Source: Actinomycetota bacterium (GTDB taxonomy: Bacteria > Actinomycetota > Acidimicrobiia > Acidimicrobiales > RAAP-2). Taken from it: 50,314 bases of DNA. Numbering within the stretch: the first letter of the stretch is position 1; every line of letters starts with the position of its first letter. Of this stretch, positions 17,870-26,700 are shown one piece after another. Location: assembly GCA_021324045.1 (NCBI GenBank), contig JAJPJV010000051.1:1-50314 (forward strand), written 5' to 3'. Both the position numbers and the translations under genes were made by a program. Under the pieces are notes generated by a model. That model did not search any database and was not told the DNA's origin. It saw only the letters and a program-made list of their open reading frames with translations.

Positions 17870-18592
17870 CTACCGTCGAGCGGACTCTGCCAATTTCTCC
17901 AGCGAGACGGGCCAAGCGAACACGGCCCAGCTCGCGCCAGCGCTCGCAAGGGACGAGACCAGGGCTCTCAGGGCATTGTCGTTGTCGGCATTGTCGTTGC
18001 CGCCGTTCGCGCCGCTGGCCCCGCCTGGAGGGACCCCCGCCCACGTCACCTCACTGCGCCCGGACTGCTCGGCGACCTCGCCGACCGGAGCTGCCCAGAG
18101 GTTCACCGCCACGCCGAGGTCCTCGGCGATGGCCTTCGTGCTTCGGTGACGACCGCCGATCCACACCGCGACACCGTCTGCGTGCAGCGCGCTCGCACAC
18201 CTGGCAAGGGATTCGAGGCGCTGGCCGGCGCTGGTCGCCGGAAGCCCGAACGCCGCGTTCTCTGCAGCACTGAGATGGTCCCCCGTACCGAGCCCGGCGA
18301 TGACCCGTCCCGGAGCAACCAGGTCAAGTGCCGCAAACTCGCCCCTCAGCACGTCATCGGGCACGAGACCGATACGGGCGACGAGGGTCCCGATGCACAC
18401 CCGCTCGGTCCTGCGCGCCACCGCACCCAGGAGCGGAAATGGAGCAATTGCCGGTCGATGCGGCTGCCCGAGCGGCCAGAGGTGATCGAAACAGAACACC
18501 CCGTCGATTCCTGCCTGCTCGGCCCGCTCAGCAACGGCGAGTGCCTCGTCGGCTGTGCTCCGGAAGCTGGGGAGAACGATCCCGACCTTCAT
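17870..18592 (-). CDS. LLM-class (F420-type) oxidoreductase, short
   Basis: This 240-residue protein has the luciferase-like beginning [37 protein letters not shown], and [11 protein letters not shown], all typical of F420- or FMN-dependent flavin reductases. It is shorter than the common 280-340 residues; the region after IGGRH is reduced and contains a low-complexity [17 protein letters not shown] stretch. ATG is preceded by GAGGG. F420 use is an inference from the family and the actinobacterial setting. Confidence 0.8.
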   Translation of the reverse strand: MKVGIVLPSFRSTADEALAVAERAEQAGIDGVFCFDHLWPLGQPHRPAIAPFPLLGAVARRTERVCIGTLVARIGLVPDDVLRGEFAALDLVAPGRVIAGLGTGDHLSAAENAAFGLPATSAGQRLESLARCASALHADGVAVWIGGRHRSTKAIAEDLGVAVNLWAAPVGEVAEQSGRSEVTWAGVPPGGASGANGGNDNADNDNALRALVSSLASAGASWAVFAWPVSLEKLAESARR

Positions 18593-18623
18593 GCTCGACC
18601 CTCGACGACGCGGCGTTGCAGCG

Positions 18624-19682
18624 TCATGTCGCCTTCGCCGAAGCGCCTCGGGCGATGAGCGCGGCACCGACAGCGCCAGCACGCTCACCGAGCGCAGCCG
18701 GGACCAATGACGCCACACGGCGCACGGCCGAGCCCTCCAAGAGCTCGCGGAAGGCCTTGCGCGTTGGCTCGAAAAGGCAGTCACCGGCCGCGGCAAGGCC
18801 CCCGCCGATCGCGATCACCGGGGGGTCGAGCACCGCCGTCAAGTTCGCCAGCCCGAGCGCAACCCACCATCCGAGCTCGGCCATGACCGCCAATGCACCG
18901 GGGTCCCCTGCCGCGGCCGCAGCCGTCACATGCTCGCCGCGAAGGTCCTCGACCCTCCCTCCTGCGAGCTCGAGTGCCCCGGCGAGACGCCCAGCGCCCG
19001 CGGCCTCACGGGCACTCCGACCAAGGGCGTCTCCGGACGCAAACCGCTCCCAGCATCCGCGTCGACCACAAGGACACCACGGTCCCGATGGGTCGACGAC
19101 CATGTGTCCCACCTCACCTGCGAACCCCTCGGCACCTCGCAGGACCCGGCCCCTTACAAGGATCCCGCCGCCGATCCCCGTGCCGAGCGTCACCATCAAT
19201 GCCTCCTGTGCACCCTTGAGCGCTCCCGTCGTGGACTCGGCGACGAGTGCGCAGTTCGCATCGTTGTCGATGACGAGGACGACCCCGCCCAGACGAGGCG
19301 CCAGCATGACGGCCAGATCGATCCCCGCAGCGCTCGGAAGATGCGGAGAAAAGCGCAAGCGGCCCTGGTCATCGACCATTCCGGGGAGTCCGAGCCCGAG
19401 AGCGAACCCATCGTCTCCAGGACTCGGCGGGGTGCCGATCGCCTGGGTAAGTGTCGAGACCAGCCCCATGATGCATTCGACGATTTCTTCGGCTCGTTCC
19501 GTCTGTGCCTGTCCATGCGGGCCAGGTGTCGCGCTTCCGAGCGAGAACGCCGACTCCGGTGTGGGAGCTCGCGCCTCGGCGACCAGCGAGCCATCAGCAT
19601 CAAGAACGACCCCGAGCGCCTTGGTCCCGCCCAGGTCCACGCCGCAGAAGAACGGTCCCGCATGCGGCGCGTCGTTGCTCAC
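18624..19682 (-). CDS. ROK-family sugar kinase (glucokinase-like)
   Basis: This 352-residue protein has the ATP loop VDLGGTKALG at 15-24, the catalytic Asp in VIDNDAN (N140, D141), GTGIGGGIL, and the ROK zinc site H193 with C203, C205 and C210 (CPCGRRGCWE). It should phosphorylate glucose or a related hexose; a regulator-type winged helix is absent, so it is an enzyme rather than a repressor. Its GTG start overlaps the TGA of the SRPBCC gene (GTGA), indicating translational coupling. It contains one extra loop around residues 44-62. Confidence 0.87.
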   Translation of the reverse strand: MSNDAPHAGPFFCGVDLGGTKALGVVLDADGSLVAEARAPTPESAFSLGSATPGPHGQAQTERAEEIVECIMGLVSTLTQAIGTPPSPGDDGFALGLGLPGMVDDQGRLRFSPHLPSAAGIDLAVMLAPRLGGVVLVIDNDANCALVAESTTGALKGAQEALMVTLGTGIGGGILVRGRVLRGAEGFAGEVGHMVVDPSGPWCPCGRRGCWERFASGDALGRSAREAAGAGRLAGALELAGGRVEDLRGEHVTAAAAAGDPGALAVMAELGWWVALGLANLTAVLDPPVIAIGGGLAAAGDCLFEPTRKAFRELLEGSAVRRVASLVPAALGERAGAVGAALIARGASAKAT

Positions 19683-20122
19683 GGTAGAGACTCGACCCGC
19701 GCCTTGAGCTCTCTGAGCGCTGTCGTCATGATCCGTGCCTGGGCGCGCATCTTGATGAACCCCGGAATCGGCACCCGCAACTCGACCTCGAGGTGGTAGG
19801 TGACCTCAGTCGTCGATTCGTCGATCGGATCAAAGAGGTAACTGCCGTCCAGCCGGGTCGTGATGTCGCCTCGAGTCTGATGCCACGAAAGCGTTCTCGG
19901 AGCACCCGAGTAGTCGTATGCAAGGGTGTAGCTGGTACTTCGCCCAAACGCCGCGGCCCGAAAGGACACCATCGTGGGCCGACCTTCTCCGTCGCGGGCG
20001 TCAACAATCACCTCCTTGATATCCGCTGCCCACTCCGGATATCGCTCGATGTCGGCCGCGACACCGAAGCATCGTTCGGCTGCGGCCAATACCGTGATCC
20101 GCTCCGTGGCTACTTCGGCCAA
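19679..20122 (-). CDS. SRPBCC-family (polyketide cyclase/START-like) protein
   Basis: This 147-residue protein has the typical beginning AAERCFGVAADIERYPEWAAD, where a hydrophobic pocket binds lipids or polyketide-like molecules, and the ending VPIPGFIKMRAQARIMTTAL. I chose the TTG start at 20122 because GGAGGAGG lies five bases upstream, one of the best ribosome sites in the window; ATG 20176 is an in-frame alternative with a poor site. Mycobacterial relatives are often found near lipid and mannosyl-lipid genes, which matches the mannosyltransferase just upstream. Confidence 0.83.
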   Translation of the reverse strand: MAEVATERITVLAAAERCFGVAADIERYPEWAADIKEVIVDARDGEGRPTMVSFRAAAFGRSTSYTLAYDYSGAPRTLSWHQTRGDITTRLDGSYLFDPIDESTTEVTYHLEVELRVPIPGFIKMRAQARIMTTALRELKARVESLP

Positions 20123-20210
20123 CTGCCTCCTCCTATCGGTGGAGCCCCGCCGGACTGATGTTTCGAGGAAATTCATTCCGGCCGAGGACCAGCCCTTCCC
20201 CGGCGCCGAC

Positions 20211-21359
20211 CTAGGAGCCTCCCACTTCCGCCAGTGCGGTGGCCACCCGGGTCGCAAGACGCTCGTAGTCGAACAGCTCGGCAGCACGCCGCCGAGCGGC
20301 GGCACCCATCTTCTCGCGGAGCTCCGGCTCGGCGATCAAGGTCTCGATGGCTGCGGCGAGCGCTTCGGGACGTTGGGGTTGTCGAACGACGAGGCCGGTC
20401 TCCCCGTCGACGACGGCTTCGGCTGCCCCGCCGCTGTCCCCGGCGATCTGGGCGATCCCGGCCGCGGCGGCCTCGAGGAATACGATCCCGAACCCTTCTT
20501 GTTCCAGACCGCCCCATCGCTTCCGGCACGCCATCACAAACAGGTCCGAGGAGCCCAAGAGTGCCAGCTTGTCGGGCTCGGAGACAGCGCCCAGCATCCG
20601 AACGGGCGCACCGCTGCGCCCGATGCGGCGCCGGAGGCGCGGAGCGTCCCGTCCGGCTCCGGCAATCGCAACGACGAGCTGGGGATGACGCGCTGCCAGA
20701 AGTCCCGCGGCGTCGACCAGGACGTCCATCCCCTTCCGTGGGACCAACCGGCTGACGCTCGAAATGACGAGGGCGTCCAAGGGAAGACCGAGGTGCTGAC
20801 GGGCGCGTCTTCTGGCATCGCGGCTCAGAGGAGTAATCCGCTGCGGATTCACCCCTGGTGGTGCAACCACGATGCGCGCAGAAAGGCGAGGAACGCATCG
20901 CTTCAACTCCGCTGCGGGATACTCACCTGCCGAGATGATGAGCGACGCATGCTCAGCAACGTAACGAACTGCCCCCTTGGCGACCGGAATGCGCGCTGGC
21001 ACGGCGACCTCCGCCCCGTGAATCACGATCGCAAACGGCAAACCGAGTCGGGGGGCCATGAGCCCGAGGGGGACGGCGGGATCGAAGACCACGCATCCAA
21101 CGTCGGCCTCTTCGGCGAGACGTCGGATACGACGAAAGGCACGTGGCGAAGGGAAATAGAGGGTCCGACTGGAGACTCGTTCGATCCGAAGCCCTCGCCG
21201 ACGCTGTTCGGCATCGAAGCGCTCATGGTCCGGGTGCGAGCGTGCGGTCAACACGACCGCAGCGTCAGGGTCGAACCGCTGCCACAGCTCCCAGAGGTAG
21301 GACTGGATCCCTCCTACCTTCGGCGGGAAGTCGTTCGTGACCAGGAGGTGACGATTCAT
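20211..21359 (-). CDS. GT4 glycosyltransferase, PimB-like mannosyltransferase
   Basis: This 382-residue enzyme starts MNRHLLVTNDFPPKVGGIQS, very like the PimB' mannosyltransferase that adds a second mannose to phosphatidylinositol mannoside. The C-terminal half has VSRLVPRKGMD and EGFGIVFLEAAAAG, the GT4 nucleotide-sugar motif with the EX7E pattern, followed by IAGDSGGAAEAV. If correct, it acts on the cytoplasmic face of the membrane using GDP-mannose and contributes to glycolipid assembly. It opens a leftward set with SRPBCC, ROK kinase, LLM and aminotransferase genes. Confidence 0.87.
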   Translation of the reverse strand: MNRHLLVTNDFPPKVGGIQSYLWELWQRFDPDAAVVLTARSHPDHERFDAEQRRRGLRIERVSSRTLYFPSPRAFRRIRRLAEEADVGCVVFDPAVPLGLMAPRLGLPFAIVIHGAEVAVPARIPVAKGAVRYVAEHASLIISAGEYPAAELKRCVPRLSARIVVAPPGVNPQRITPLSRDARRRARQHLGLPLDALVISSVSRLVPRKGMDVLVDAAGLLAARHPQLVVAIAGAGRDAPRLRRRIGRSGAPVRMLGAVSEPDKLALLGSSDLFVMACRKRWGGLEQEGFGIVFLEAAAAGIAQIAGDSGGAAEAVVDGETGLVVRQPQRPEALAAAIETLIAEPELREKMGAAARRRAAELFDYERLATRVATALAEVGGS

Positions 21360-21443
21360 CGCGGGCCAAGATGATCGCCCACGGATGGTGAAGTCAGCCA
21401 GCTCAGTTGTCGCCTCCTGGGTCCCGATGACCTCCGGGCGAGC

Positions 21444-21659
21444 TCAGCCGGCCTTGGTCCCGAGGCATTCGTCGTAGCGAATCGCAGGAACGAGCCCCGC
21501 ACGTTCGAGCATCCGGACAGCCCTTTGCTCTTCGGCATCGATGACCACTGCATCGGCCGGGTCACGCTCCAACAAGAAGGTAACCAGGCAATCAGCACAG
21601 GTGTCGGTGTCCCTGCGCGCGCAGTGCTCGCAATCGATGATCAGCTCCGTCCCTGGCAT
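21444..21659 (-). CDS. Small four-cysteine protein, unknown function
   Basis: This 71-residue protein has four cysteines arranged CEHC at 10-13 and CADC at 21-24, a likely metal or redox site, followed by a helical part with the acidic DPADAVVIDAEEQ run. ATG has GGGAGA upstream. Small proteins of this kind occur next to lipid-sugar genes in actinobacteria, but I cannot name a function. It lies 84 bases before the mannosyltransferase start and could share its transcript. Confidence 0.65.
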   Translation of the reverse strand: MPGTELIIDCEHCARRDTDTCADCLVTFLLERDPADAVVIDAEEQRAVRMLERAGLVPAIRYDECLGTKAG

Positions 21660-21803
21660 CGTCTCTCTCCCTTCGCCTGGCTGGCTCCTTGGACCTGCGG
21701 CGTTGTCTCGTCCGAGCCGCGCGGTCACCTCGAAGCATGGCAGGAAGCTGTATCAGCGACCGCTCACAGACGATCGCCAAGCTGCGCTCTGGTCAGCGGT
21801 CGA

Positions 21804-22208
21804 TCACGGGCTCGATAGGAACGAAAGCCTGAGCCGGCGCCGAGGGTTGTCGACGTTCGTGTCGACGAGGACGACGGATTGCCAGGTACCAAGGGCCAAT
21901 CGGCCGTTGAGCACCGGAAGCACCAACGAAGGACTGACGAGAGCCGGAAGGAGGTGGTCGGCACCGTGGCCCCGCGACCCGTGGCGGTGTGCATAGCGAT
22001 CATCTCGGGGCAACAGCCGATCCAGGAGGTCCGAGAGGTCTTCTTCGGATCCAGAGCCGACTTCGATGAGTGCAAGACCTGCGGTGGCATGTGGAGCGAA
22101 GACATGGCAGAGGCCGTCGCCGCGCTCGGCACAGAATCGAGCAATACTGTCGGTCACGTCGGTGACGAGACGATCACCGGTGGCGACCTCGATGACGTTG
22201 GTGAGCAT
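21804..22208 (-). CDS. YjbQ/UPF0047 family protein
   Basis: This 134-residue protein has the full YjbQ signature: HVFAPHATAGLALIE at 35-49 and HRHGSRGHGADHLLPAL then LNGRLALGTWQSVVLVD. In other bacteria the family has weak thiamine-phosphate synthase activity and complements thiE mutants; the physiological role is unsettled. ATG 22208 is preceded at some distance by GGAGG; ATG 22229, overlapping the upstream TGA as ATGA, is an in-frame alternative. It belongs to a tight three-gene set with a thioredoxin-like and a zinc-ribbon protein. Confidence 0.85.
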   Translation of the reverse strand: MLTNVIEVATGDRLVTDVTDSIARFCAERGDGLCHVFAPHATAGLALIEVGSGSEEDLSDLLDRLLPRDDRYAHRHGSRGHGADHLLPALVSPSLVLPVLNGRLALGTWQSVVLVDTNVDNPRRRLRLSFLSSP

Positions 22209-22225
22209 TCGGCTTTCCATCCTCC

Positions 22226-22720
22226 TCATCCGTGGGTGGCCTCATCCCGTGCCCGATCAATGGCTGCAGCCATTCCCCCAAGCCCGACCGGCACGCCCTC
22301 GGTGGCCACGCGGCGCTCGTTCCGGTCGATCAGGACGTAGAACGGGGCTCCGAGGACGCCGTACACCTGCCAAGCGGCTTCCGACATGATCACGGGGACA
22401 TCCGGGGGAGCAAGGCGCGCAACGGCTTCGCACGCCTCGAACCGAGGGCCGTGCGTCACGATCACGGCGCTGATCGACCGGTCCTCGGTAAGCAAGAGGT
22501 CGCCAAGACCGCGCCACAAGTCGACACAGCCCTGGCAGTCGCTCGAGAGAAACACCAGGAGGAGCCATCGGCATGCTCCCCCACTCAAGGGGGAGCAATG
22601 GATCGGACGCCCCTCAACGTCGACACCATCGAATGGCTGCGGGCGCCGCGCCGGGCGATCGCGATAGGTGGGAATCGCAACGAGGCGAGGACCCTCAGGT
22701 GCCGCGTCGTTGCCCGTCAT
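22226..22720 (-). CDS. Thioredoxin-like protein with CxxC site
   Basis: This 164-residue protein has a thioredoxin-like core with redox motif SSDCQGCVDL (C62, C65), followed by ISAVIVTHGPR and a cis-Pro-type APFYVLIDR. This is the pattern of TlpA/MauD-type disulphide proteins, but there is no signal peptide or membrane helix, so it should work in the cytoplasm. Its ATG overlaps the stop of the zinc-ribbon gene as ATGA. A perfect 9-bp hairpin lies inside the coding sequence near codons 41-50. The reduction partner is unknown. Confidence 0.8.
   Translation of the reverse strand: MTGNDAAPEGPRLVAIPTYRDRPARRPQPFDGVDVEGRPIHCSPLSGGACRWLLLVFLSSDCQGCVDLWRGLGDLLLTEDRSISAVIVTHGPRFEACEAVARLAPPDVPVIMSEAAWQVYGVLGAPFYVLIDRNERRVATEGVPVGLGGMAAAIDRARDEATHG
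22574..22597. repeat. Perfect 9-bp inverted repeat inside a coding sequence
   Basis: TGCTCCCCC and GGGGGAGCA flank a six-base ACTCAA loop. The stem is fully paired and mostly G-C, within the thioredoxin-like gene. It encodes an ordinary Pro/Gly stretch on the coding strand, so it may be chance, or it may attenuate the downstream gene. Confidence 0.7.
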
Positions 22721-22935
22721 CGCTCGTCGTCGAGTGCCAGCACCTCAATCCCACGACCGTGGCCGCACCACCGGCACGTAACATCGTCGATCGACTCCTC
22801 CAGCACGACCTCGTCCTCCACAGTGAGGACACCGCCGAGGCTGTAGTGATAAAAGGCACGTGACGTTCGCGTCCTGGTGACATCGAAACGGGTCAGATTT
22901 CCGCATGCCGTGCAGCGGTACCGAGCCGCCTCCAT
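22717..22935 (-). CDS. Small zinc-ribbon protein
   Basis: This 72-residue protein has two CxxC pairs, CTAC at 8-11 (RYRCTACGN) and CRWC at 54-57 (VTCRWCGHG), spaced like a zinc ribbon. A negatively charged middle segment carries VEDEVVLEESIDD. Its ATG has no strong ribosome site but sits well for the cluster. It starts the set followed by the thioredoxin-like protein (ATGA overlap) and YjbQ. Zinc binding is a strong inference; function is unknown. Confidence 0.75.
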   Translation of the reverse strand: MEAARYRCTACGNLTRFDVTRTRTSRAFYHYSLGGVLTVEDEVVLEESIDDVTCRWCGHGRGIEVLALDDER

Positions 22936-23040
22936 GCCGCTACCGTAATGGCCTCTTCAGCGCCCGACAGCAGCCCGTCGTGCAGAGGTCATGCCCCAAC
23001 CACGACCGCTCGCCGGGCCCGGCGAGCACCGAGGAGGCGC

Positions 23041-23628
23041 TCAATCGATCCGAACCCCTCGGCTCGGTGTCACCTCGAGATCGCCAGGCACCGGAGGTGA
23101 CGATGCGGAACGCGAGGTTGCTGTCCAATGCGGGCGCGAGAGGCTGGTCGTCCTCCGGTGCCAGTCGAGCATGTCGAGCTGACGAGTCAACACGCGCTGC
23201 AAACGGCGAGGGCGGCGGACGTGATCGATCACGACCAGCCCCTCTCCTTCCACCTCAATCACAAGACGCCCAGAGCCGAGGATTCGCTCTACGAAGTACT
23301 GCCGGCAGTGGATGTCGACGATTCGCCGGAGGCGCAGCTGGGTCATGTGGCGACCGAGGATGCCGTGCTCGACCACCACCCGACGATCCGTGACGGTCAG
23401 CATCGTGCCGAGCCACCCGCCGAGGCGTCCCAGCATCCACAGTGCTGGAAGCGCCACGAGCACGATCAGGACCCAATCCAGAACCCGTGGAGGGCTCGAG
23501 AGCTCGACGAGTGTGGCGACAGCAGCGGCGACGGCGACAGCCGTCAGCAGCGCAGGTCCCAACAGCCTGGCCCAGTGCGGGTGCTGCGCGACGAGCACAC
23601 GCTCGCTTTCGAGGTCCAAGTGGTCCAC
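23041..23628 (-). CDS. PH-domain (YdbS-like) membrane protein
   Basis: This 195-residue protein has two transmembrane segments, about 25-46 and 54-75, then a bacterial PH domain with TDRRVVVEHGILGRHMTQLR and the VDIHCRQYFVERILGSGRLVIE pattern. Bacterial PH proteins of the YdbS group sit in the membrane with unclear roles. The GTG start is chosen because the preceding frame is low-complexity; SD pairing is weak. It is divergent from the large SpaA surface protein, about 110 bp away. Confidence 0.78.
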   Translation of the reverse strand: MDHLDLESERVLVAQHPHWARLLGPALLTAVAVAAAVATLVELSSPPRVLDWVLIVLVALPALWMLGRLGGWLGTMLTVTDRRVVVEHGILGRHMTQLRLRRIVDIHCRQYFVERILGSGRLVIEVEGEGLVVIDHVRRPRRLQRVLTRQLDMLDWHRRTTSLSRPHWTATSRSASSPPVPGDLEVTPSRGVRID

Positions 23629-23738
23629 GCCTCGGTCAGCGTAGCGAGGGGACAATCCCCGATCGCGGAAGTGTGGGGGATCCGCCGAAGAAGCAGTGGG
23701 ACGACGGACCGAGGACCCAGCGACCAGCGTGGGGAGGG

Positions 23739-26700
23739 ATGGCGGGAGTGCGTCCCGGCACAACTGCGACGATGCCCATCACCTCGAAGCGATTGCCAAC
23801 CACTCTGGGCCCGCGGAGGCGTCAGTGGCTCGGTCTCGCGGCCTGCCTTGTGCTCGGAAGCCTTGGGAGCACTGTCTCCGTCCTGTGGCCCCAAGCCGCT
23901 CCAGCGACCGCGGACGGCGCCGCGCCATGCACGGTTGGTCCCCCACCGTTTCCCTTCGCAGGATTCTGTGCGACCTACTCGGGAGCCAACACCTGGTACG
24001 GCTCCTATGGCCCTGGGTTCCCCACACCCCAGGGTTGGGCCTTCTGCGCGAACCCTCCCGCCAGCGGCGGTTTCTACCCCGCGCCTGACTACGACTATGC
24101 ACCAAGCAGCCCTCCGGCGGGCGCCGACGACGCCTACGACAACGCCCTTGGCTTCGCCTTCGGAGAAGCGCAGGCGGAGGGATGGTGGGGCGGCTCCGTC
24201 GGCCGCTTCACCGCGGACCAAGCGGCGGTCGCAGGCAAGCTCCTCTACGACGCAGTCGTCTGGGGCGACCCCATCCCCCCCATGGACCCCGGAGTCTTGG
24301 CTGCCTACGACAGCATCGATGGATGGTTCAACCAGGCCAGCGGAGCGACGGGGGTTCCGACAATGACCACTGGCTTGGTCGGAGGGGGCGCGAGCTTTTC
24401 GCAGAGTGCCTCGTGGTCGGTCCAGGTCGTCTTTCCGGGAACCGGGCATGGACTTGCCGGCCTTCCACTCGCCCTCTCGATCGCCGACGGATCCTTCAAT
24501 GCCCCCGGGGGCCCCTCTGAGATCGGGGTGAGCACGGATGCGAATGGTCAAGTAACCGTGCCCATCTACGCCAACGGGAGCTCGGTGACGGTGACCGCAC
24601 TGGCCGGTGTCGGACAGATCGGGCTCGACTTCTACCGTCCGACCGCCGACGAGCTCTCTGCTCAGCAGCTCGTCGCCTTCCCGGCACCGATCACGTTGCA
24701 GTCACATCAGGTGCTCTCCACCGAAGAGGAAACAGGCACCATCAAAGTGGTCAAGTCCGGAGACGACCAGAGCTACTACCCGGTACAGGGCGCGGTCTTC
24801 GAGGTTTTGGACCAATCATCAGGAAACGTCGAGGCCACGCTCACGACGCGCGCCGACGGGTTGACGCCGGCGGCTGTTGTTGCATCGGGAACCTACACAG
24901 TGCGTGAAGTCACCGCTCCACCCGGCTACAGCCTGGCCCCTGACCAAACGGCGACAGTCGATGCGGGGTCCACCACGACGGTCTCGTTCACGGGTCCCGA
25001 TGAGGACCGCATCCACCCTGCCTCACTGTCCATCGTCAAAGCCGATAGCCAATCCGGCGTGCCGCTCGCTGGTGCGGTCTTCGACGTCCGCTACGACAAA
25101 TCCGACGTCGGAGCCTTCTCGCAGGACGTTGGAACCTGCACCACAGGCACTTCCGGTACCTGCGATCCGCCGGGAAACGACGGTAGTGGCCTTTTGCCGG
25201 GGAACTACCAGGTAACCGAGCTTGCTCCCCCACCCGGATATGCCCTCAACCCCGCGACGGCGACACAGACGATCTCGCTCGCGCCGGGAGAAGATGGCAG
25301 GCTCGATTTCTCCGATCTGCGATTGGGCAGCGTTCAGATCGCCAAGCGCGGCGATGACACGGCGTACGCGACCATTGCAGGAGCTGTCTTCACGCTCAGC
25401 GGACCGACACCGAGCACCACGCTCGTCGGCCGCCTTTTGGTGGGAGACGACGGAACATCCAACGTGGTCAGTGACCTCGTCCCTGGCTCGTACGTGCTCA
25501 CCGAGACGGAGCCGCCGCCAGGATACGAGCCAGTCGCCCCGCAGGTGGTGTCGGTTCCAGGCGGCAACACCACGGTCATCGACGTCTTCGATCGTGTCCA
25601 GCCAGCTCGTCTGACCATCACGAAGGTCGATCTCCAGACGCACGCTCCGATCGCTGGAGCAGTGTTCGACGTTCGATACGCACCGACGCCGTCATCGAGT
25701 TTCGACGCGGACCTCGGACGCTGTACGACCGATCAAGACGGGACGTGCACCCCCGCCGGCAACGACGGGCCTGGCGCGCTGCTCCCTGGGGACTACCAGA
25801 TCACCGAGACGGCTGCTCCCCCCGGCTATGCGCTGACGACCGCGAATGCCACCCAGGTCGTCGACCTTTCCCCGGGCGAGAGCGCATCCGTGACCTTTCG
25901 CGATCCCCTGTTGGTCGCCGCGACGTTTCAGAAGGTTGCAACGGGCAACGTCGATCCCGCCCAGGTAATCCTCGCCGGTGCAACGATCGACGTCACACCG
26001 GACACGACGAACGCACCCGGACCCCCTCTCATCCCAGAGCTCCGGCCGGCGAACACCGATCCGAGTTCCCCGCAAGTTGGCGTGCCGACGGCGGTCGCCA
26101 CGACGTGTACGACCGGCCGTTCCGGTTCGTGCACCACGAGCCCCGTCCTCGTCTCGGGTGAGCGCTATTGCTGGACGGAGCCAACAGCACCACCGGGCCT
26201 GCTCCCTGGCGCGAGTGGATGCTTCGTCGCCACGAACGATCAAGCATCTCGTCCGATATCGGTAACTGACCCGGGAGATTTCGTCGGAGTCTCCGTGCGA
26301 AAGGTCGACCGTGCCCAGCCAGGTGTCGGGCTTGAAGGTGCGACCTTCGATCTCTACCGACTCGACGGCGGAACCGGGCCGGACCACCCGTCGCCGCCGG
26401 CCGGCACGGCGCAAGAGCCCAACGCGACGTGGGTCGGCAGGGCAGTCACGGGCCCTACAGGTACTGCGACCTTCCCACTCCAGTTCCCCGGATATGCCTA
26501 CTGTGCCCTCGAGGTGCAGCCTCCGCTCAACTACCAGCGGCGCTCCGGGATGTACTGCTCCACCGTGCTACGAGGTACGGTGAACGCCCCAGCTCCAGTT
26601 GCCAACATCACCGTCGCCGACGATCGCGCAACCGTCGACGTGAGCATCCACAAGTTCGACGCGCTCGCGCCTGACGTAGGCGTCGCGGGTGCCACGTACG

